Assembly: GCA_013115135.1 (NCBI GenBank)
Contig: JABANP010000813.1
Location: forward strand, 1-16,369
Length of the DNA stretch: 16,369 nucleotides
Direction of reading: 5' to 3'
DNA from: Perkinsus olseni
Lineage: Eukaryota > Perkinsozoa > Perkinsida > Perkinsidae
Shown here in pieces: positions 15,056 to 16,369 of the stretch. The notes beneath the pieces were generated by a model. It did not search any database. It was not told the DNA's origin and saw nothing but the letters and a program-made list of their open reading frames with translations. Positions within the stretch are counted from its first letter, which is position 1; each line of letters starts with the position of its first letter. Made by a program: the position numbers and the translations under genes.

Positions 15056-16369
15056 AAGCGGGATAACAACTTGTGATTGCTGCTAGTTGATGGCAGTCGC
15101 TTGTTATTAACAAGCAACAGCCCACATCCTTGAAGCCCCTCCCATCCAAGCCAACTCGACCGCATTGTCATTGACGTGAAACCGGTGGGTCCCGAGGTCC
15201 AGCAGCCGCTTGGCACCGTTGTCGATGGTGTCAGCGGCCACTCAGTTGACGTGATGCGATTGGGCACCGTAGAGTGTGTGAGAGAGGGACACTGGCGGAG
15301 GCGCTGACGTTACGTCAGTGACCCCTATACGAGGTCCAAGGGCTCAAGCGATCCACTCAGACACGGCACACGCTGGATGGTGTCTAGGGTAAGTGCTTGT
15401 AAGCGACAAGAGTACATTCGAGAATAGCAGATGATGATACTCACAATACGCCTGTGAACAACGACATCATCATCATTACTAGGTACCAGATTAATGATGC
15501 ATCGCCTCAGGCCCTAGCACTGCAATGGCAGATAACTACACTGCCAGAAGCGAGCCTCTAGGCTTCAGAAGAGTACACGTGATCAAGCAGACTGATGGCA
15601 ACACAATACTGCACGCAAGCGCATTGCTCAGCAGCAAGATTGCGTCATAATGAAAGCCATTGCAGCACCTACACGCTGCTGACGACGGATGGCAGCATTT
15701 CCAATACAGAGCTCGCGCTACAATGTACGGTGGTGCCGTTCATGACACTCGATACACACTCCCCACTCGGAAAGAATATCAGATCCACCCAGAATCCCCG
15801 AAAGACACCTTGTCCCGGGAGAAGAGCGAAACGACAGACTCAACTCGGGCGCCAGGACTAGTGCACTCTGTGATCGCAACGGTTCCCGCACGATACCGGG
15901 GTAACAGTGTAAGCACTCAACGGCCGCAGGCTCAGACTCCCGAAGAGACAGGAGAGAGTCCCTCTCCTTGCTAAGAGTAATCACTCTAGAGGAATAATGT
16001 AACGAGGGTGAGGGATGATCCAGAGGTTCGAGGAAGGTGGCCCCTCTTCAGGACATTGTAGGCGGGCAGGGACATAACTATCGGGCATCAGTTCAGCTCC
16101 AGGCTAGTGAATGACATTATCAAAGTAGGTCAGAATAGAATCTCAGGATTCTGCTAACCATAGATGTCTGGAGCTCTTAATGGTTAACACTGATCGAACT
16201 GGAGGGATCAGTCAGCGGATTGAGGATCAGAACATGATTGATTCAACCCAAGATGATGGCAAGTAAAAAATGGTATGAATTATCCTAACGGGCCGTCTCG
16301 AACAGCGAGAAGGTACAGAATACGCGAGGCAAATGTGGCAGTTTATCAACAGCATCATCATAATCATAA
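15056..16369. other. region upstream of FAM151 copy 2, no supported gene
   Basis: On the minus strand, about 15112-15243 reads openly as AADTIDNGAKRLLDLGTHRF and on to a double stop, which looks protein-like but matches nothing I know and may be an exon remnant. Small perfect hairpins lie at 15099-15115 (GCTTGTTA-T-TAACAAGC) and 15304-15318 (CTGACGT-T-ACGTCAG). ATGATGAT/ATCATCAT can pair across 15431-15475. Overlapping 80-105-codon frames at 15595-15984 on both strands have no recognisable content. Confidence 0.35.

Noticed and set aside
15595..15984. Overlapping frames on both strands as genes
   Set aside because: No start context, family motif or splice-site support, and both strands are equally open.

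Overview
The window looks like nuclear DNA of a flagellated protist. Genes are sparse, protein genes are split by short GT-AG introns (about 50-75 nt, some 200-380 nt), there is a eukaryotic-type tRNA-Cys, an axonemal gene, and long stretches of decayed mobile DNA. An alveolate such as Perkinsus is my guess; nothing here proves the genus.

Layout. (1) 1-150: possible last exon of an unknown gene. (2) 340-1104, minus: intact gene for a small predicted secreted protein. (3) About 1790-5149, plus: C-terminal half of a DRC7-like gene (dynein regulatory complex, axoneme), reconstructed from about a dozen exons whose junctions nearly all agree in phase. A tRNA-Cys gene lies antisense inside one of its introns and overlaps that intron's 5' splice site. 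An internal part of the gene is duplicated and fused to its own 3' end (2966-3516 versus 5110-5608). (4) 5954-12262, minus: an LTR retroelement with about 155-bp near-identical direct repeats, an open Gag-protease frame that starts inside the LTR, and a badly broken pol (RT, RNase H, integrase) that has lost part of the integrase core. (5) 9304-10263: a second element inserted between protease and RT, with arms of inverted arrays of a 15-bp repeat, a core with two tRNA-like fragments on opposite strands, and a 42-bp perfect palindrome; it resembles a foldback transposon. (6) 12343-12959, plus: short coding-like pieces, unassigned. (7) 13041-15055, minus: two tandem FAM151/menorin-family genes, each with one intron at the same place. 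(8) 15268-16369: no gene I can support.

The genes do not form one pathway. The main interest is the mobile DNA: nested insertion, unusually long perfect palindromes, and a retroelement that kept gag while pol decayed. Because gag, both FAM151 copies and the secreted-protein gene have clean frames, the pol breaks are unlikely to be only base-calling errors.
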